The notes beneath the pieces are model-generated. The model ran no database searches. It saw nothing but the letters and a program-made list of their open reading frames with translations, and had not been told where the DNA came from. The position numbers and the translations under genes are program-made. Positions 15,432 through 16,410 of a stretch of 16,410 bases of DNA are shown here, one piece after another. This DNA comes from Magnetospira sp. GTDB lineage: Bacteria; Pseudomonadota; Alphaproteobacteria; Rhodospirillales; Magnetospiraceae. Numbering within the stretch: the stretch's first letter is position 1; every line of letters starts with the position of its first letter. The stretch is from assembly GCA_028277325.1 (NCBI GenBank), contig JANQGL010000396.1, forward strand, positions 1 to 16,410. Reading direction: 5' to 3'.

Positions 15432-15626
15432 TCAGCGCGGCGGGAGGGCCGGATCGCGCGGCAGGTCGGGCGCCGGCGCCTCGATCTGGACGGGGGCCCG
15501 ACCGGCCTCCCGCTCGGCGCGCAGGGCGGCATCGCACAGGTGGCCGACGGCCACCAGGTCGCGCAGGCTGTCCGGAACTTCGTCGGCCGGCCTCGGGGCG
15601 GGGGTCGGGGAAACGCGGTTGGACAT
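15432..15626 (-). CDS. Small hypothetical protein, 64 aa
   Basis: I do not recognise the family. The ATG at 15626 has GGAGG (minus strand, 15636-15632) 5 nt upstream; the ATG at 15638 lies ahead of that site and is less likely. The protein has a Pro/Ala-rich start (MSNRVSPTPAPRPADEVP). A probable amphipathic helix follows (SLRDLVAVGHLCDAALRAER, about 19-38), then a Pro-rich, acidic-to-basic tail ending DPALPPR. It has one Cys, no signal peptide and no membrane segment. A strong hairpin follows the stop codon. The good ribosome binding site and the hairpin favour a real gene, but high GC makes short open frames common. The function is unknown. Confidence 0.55.
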   Translation of the reverse strand: MSNRVSPTPAPRPADEVPDSLRDLVAVGHLCDAALRAEREAGRAPVQIEAPAPDLPRDPALPPR

Positions 15627-15800
15627 GACTGCCTCCATTCATTGCCGGCACCGAGCATAGCGCCGATCGTTTGACGAATCTGTGACGGACGGCACAGGCG
15701 GACGGGATGCGCCCGGGGCCGCAACCCCGGACGCGCCGACCCGGCGCCGGAACGGCGCGGGACGGAGGGGACGCCGCCCGGGTGGCCGGCCGGCGGGGGG

Positions 15801-15929
15801 TCAGGTGACGGACGATGCGACGGCCCAGGCGGTGGCGGCGGCCAGCAGCACGATGCCGTGGACGCTGGGCAGAAGCCACCAGGGCGCATTGCCGCGCGGG
15901 GTGTCGTCATGATTGGCCAAATGAGTCAT
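15801..15929 (-). CDS. Small single-span membrane protein, 42 aa
   Basis: I do not recognise this one. On the minus strand AGGAG (15942-15938) precedes two consecutive ATGs at 15932 and 15929. The second, 8 nt from the site, is preferred and gives 42 residues; the first gives 43. The N-terminal half is polar (MTHLANHDDTPRGNAP). Then WWLLPSVHGIVLLAAATAWA begins one hydrophobic span of about 24 residues that runs to VASSV near the end. The tail is very short, so the protein would be anchored at its C-terminus with the His/Asp-rich N-terminal part free. It lies 174 nt upstream of the 64-aa gene in the same direction and 240 nt from the divergent gene pair on the right. The function is unknown. 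Confidence 0.6.
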   Translation of the reverse strand: MTHLANHDDTPRGNAPWWLLPSVHGIVLLAAATAWAVASSVT

Positions 15930-16169
15930 CATGACATCTCCTATGTGTTCGTGGTTGACATGGTTTCATTTCTTTTTGAAGGTCCCCGGTCGGCGGGCCG
16001 GGTCTCGTGACTGCGACACACGTGGTACGGCGGTGCCGGCCCGTCAACCCCGGCGGCATGACGTTTGTTTGACGGCGTTGCCGATCCGCCGCACCCATGC
16101 GAACGGACGGCAACCGCCCCCCCGACCGCGGATCCGGCTGGCGGGGCCGCCGGTCGGATGGAGACCCGT
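15930..16169. other. Divergent intergenic region before mnmA
   Basis: The 240 nt between the minus-strand membrane protein and the plus-strand pair should hold promoters for both directions. It contains the inverted repeat CCGTCAA (16041-16047)/TTGACGG (16069-16075), which places a -35-like TTGACG on each strand pointing outward. Neither has a recognisable -10 at 16-18 nt. A TTGACA at 15955-15960 (plus) also lacks a -10. A CCCGG/CCGGG repeat occurs near 15985. I see no gene here. Confidence 0.4.
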
Positions 16170-16289
16170 ATGATCGAAGCCGCCGCCGCGCCGCCCGCCG
16201 TCCGGGCCGATGACGCGACCCCGGGCTGGCGCCTCGCCCGCCGGGCGTTGTTCACCTTCTGCGCCGGCCGCCTGGAGGACATCCGTTGA
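16170..16289 (+). CDS. Small ORF overlapping the mnmA start, 39 aa
   Basis: The ATG at 16170 has GGAG six nt upstream. It encodes 39 residues, Ala-rich at first (MIEAAAAPPAVRADD), then basic-aromatic (GWRLARRALFTFCAGRLEDI). Its TGA at 16287-16289 overlaps the TTG start of mnmA as TTGA, a layout that usually means translational coupling. The ATG at 16158 would give 43 residues. I do not recognise the protein. It may be a leader or coupling peptide or a small gene of its own. It could also be a chance frame, since the frame stays open further upstream. Confidence 0.45.
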   Translation: MIEAAAAPPAVRADDATPGWRLARRALFTFCAGRLEDIR

Positions 16290-16410
16290 CGGTCGATCTC
16301 GATCTGCCGGCCGGGGCGCCGGTCGCGGTCGCCATGTCGGGCGGCGTCGACAGCTCGACCGCCGCCGCCCTGCTGGTCGCGCGCGGCCATCGGGTGTTCG
16401 GGGTGACCCT
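16286..16410 (+). CDS. mnmA: tRNA-specific 2-thiouridylase MnmA, N-terminal part (cut by window end)
   Basis: MnmA uses ATP and sulfur relayed by IscS/Tus-type carriers to make 2-thiouridine at position 34 of Lys, Glu and Gln tRNAs. The visible 41 residues include the PP-loop AVAMSGGVDSSTAAALLVAR followed by GHRVFGVTL, which fits the MnmA N-terminus better than GuaA, ThiI or QueC. The start is TTG at 16286 with GGAGGA (16274-16279) 6 nt upstream. The next ATG (16334) lies within the PP-loop strand and would destroy it. The frame is open to the window edge. Confidence 0.88.
   Translation, partial: MTVDLDLPAGAPVAVAMSGGVDSSTAAALLVARGHRVFGVT

Noticed and set aside
15304..15912. Several plus- and minus-strand open frames (for example TTG 15304-15660, ATG 15682-15912, minus 15317-15910)
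   Set aside because: Arg/Gly/Pro-rich translations, no usable ribosome binding sites, and they conflict with the better supported small minus-strand genes.
15955..15983. TTGACA on the plus strand as a promoter for mnmA
   Set aside because: At 16-18 nt spacing the -10 position reads around GAAGGT, which is not promoter-like, and it lies over 300 nt from the gene start.
15941..16390. A 149-codon minus-strand frame opposite mnmA
   Set aside because: It is antisense to the PP-loop of mnmA, and its composition is that of a shadow frame.

Overview
The window is a GC-rich (about two-thirds G+C by eye, not counted) bacterial chromosome segment. It is dominated by the conserved S10-spc-alpha ribosomal protein supercluster. 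Several features point to an alphaproteobacterium, most likely of the Rhodospirillales type. RpoA opens MIQKNWQELIKPTKL. The alpha section runs rpsM-rpsK-rpoA-rplQ without rpsD, and no rpmJ lies between secY and rpsM. adk sits directly behind secY, S14 is the long zinc-free form, and Adk carries a four-Cys zinc-type LID. The genus cannot be set from the sequence alone.

Layout: 1-99 is the 3' end of tuf (EF-Tu). From 155 to 11582 one uninterrupted plus-strand run holds rpsJ, rplC, rplD, rplW, rplB, rpsS, rplV, rpsC, rplP, rpmC, rpsQ, rplN, rplX, rplE, rpsN, rpsH, rplF, rplR, rpsE, rpmD, rplO, secY and adk. Spacers are 0-60 nt, and several stop/start codons overlap (ATGA, TAATG, TGATG). I see no convincing internal promoter there. 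A textbook sigma70 promoter (TTGACA-16-TATAAT) at 11596-11623 then restarts transcription. It drives rpsM (TTG start), rpsK, rpoA (GTG start) and rplQ, ending at 14226. The rpsK-rpoA and rpoA-rplQ spacers are rich in RNA hairpins.

Right flank: convergent to rplQ is a minus-strand 3-hydroxyacyl-CoA dehydrogenase (14316-15212). Its catalytic residues are complete, but a Lys stands where NAD-using relatives have an acidic residue. Upstream of it are an AT-rich regulatory-looking patch and a strong tandem hairpin. Then come two small minus-strand genes: a 64-aa hypothetical protein, and a 42-aa single-span membrane protein with a good ribosome binding site. The last 240 nt reads plus-strand: a 39-aa ORF overlaps by TTGA the start of mnmA (tRNA 2-thiouridylase), which is cut by the window end.

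As a unit the window encodes ribosome assembly (both subunits), the Sec translocon pore, adenylate kinase and the RNA polymerase alpha subunit. These are growth-rate-linked housekeeping functions. I found no mobile element, CRISPR array, tRNA, rRNA or defence system. The less ordinary items are the alpha-operon promoter with its TTG-started first gene, the structured spacers, the dehydrogenase cofactor-site change, and the small genes at the right end.
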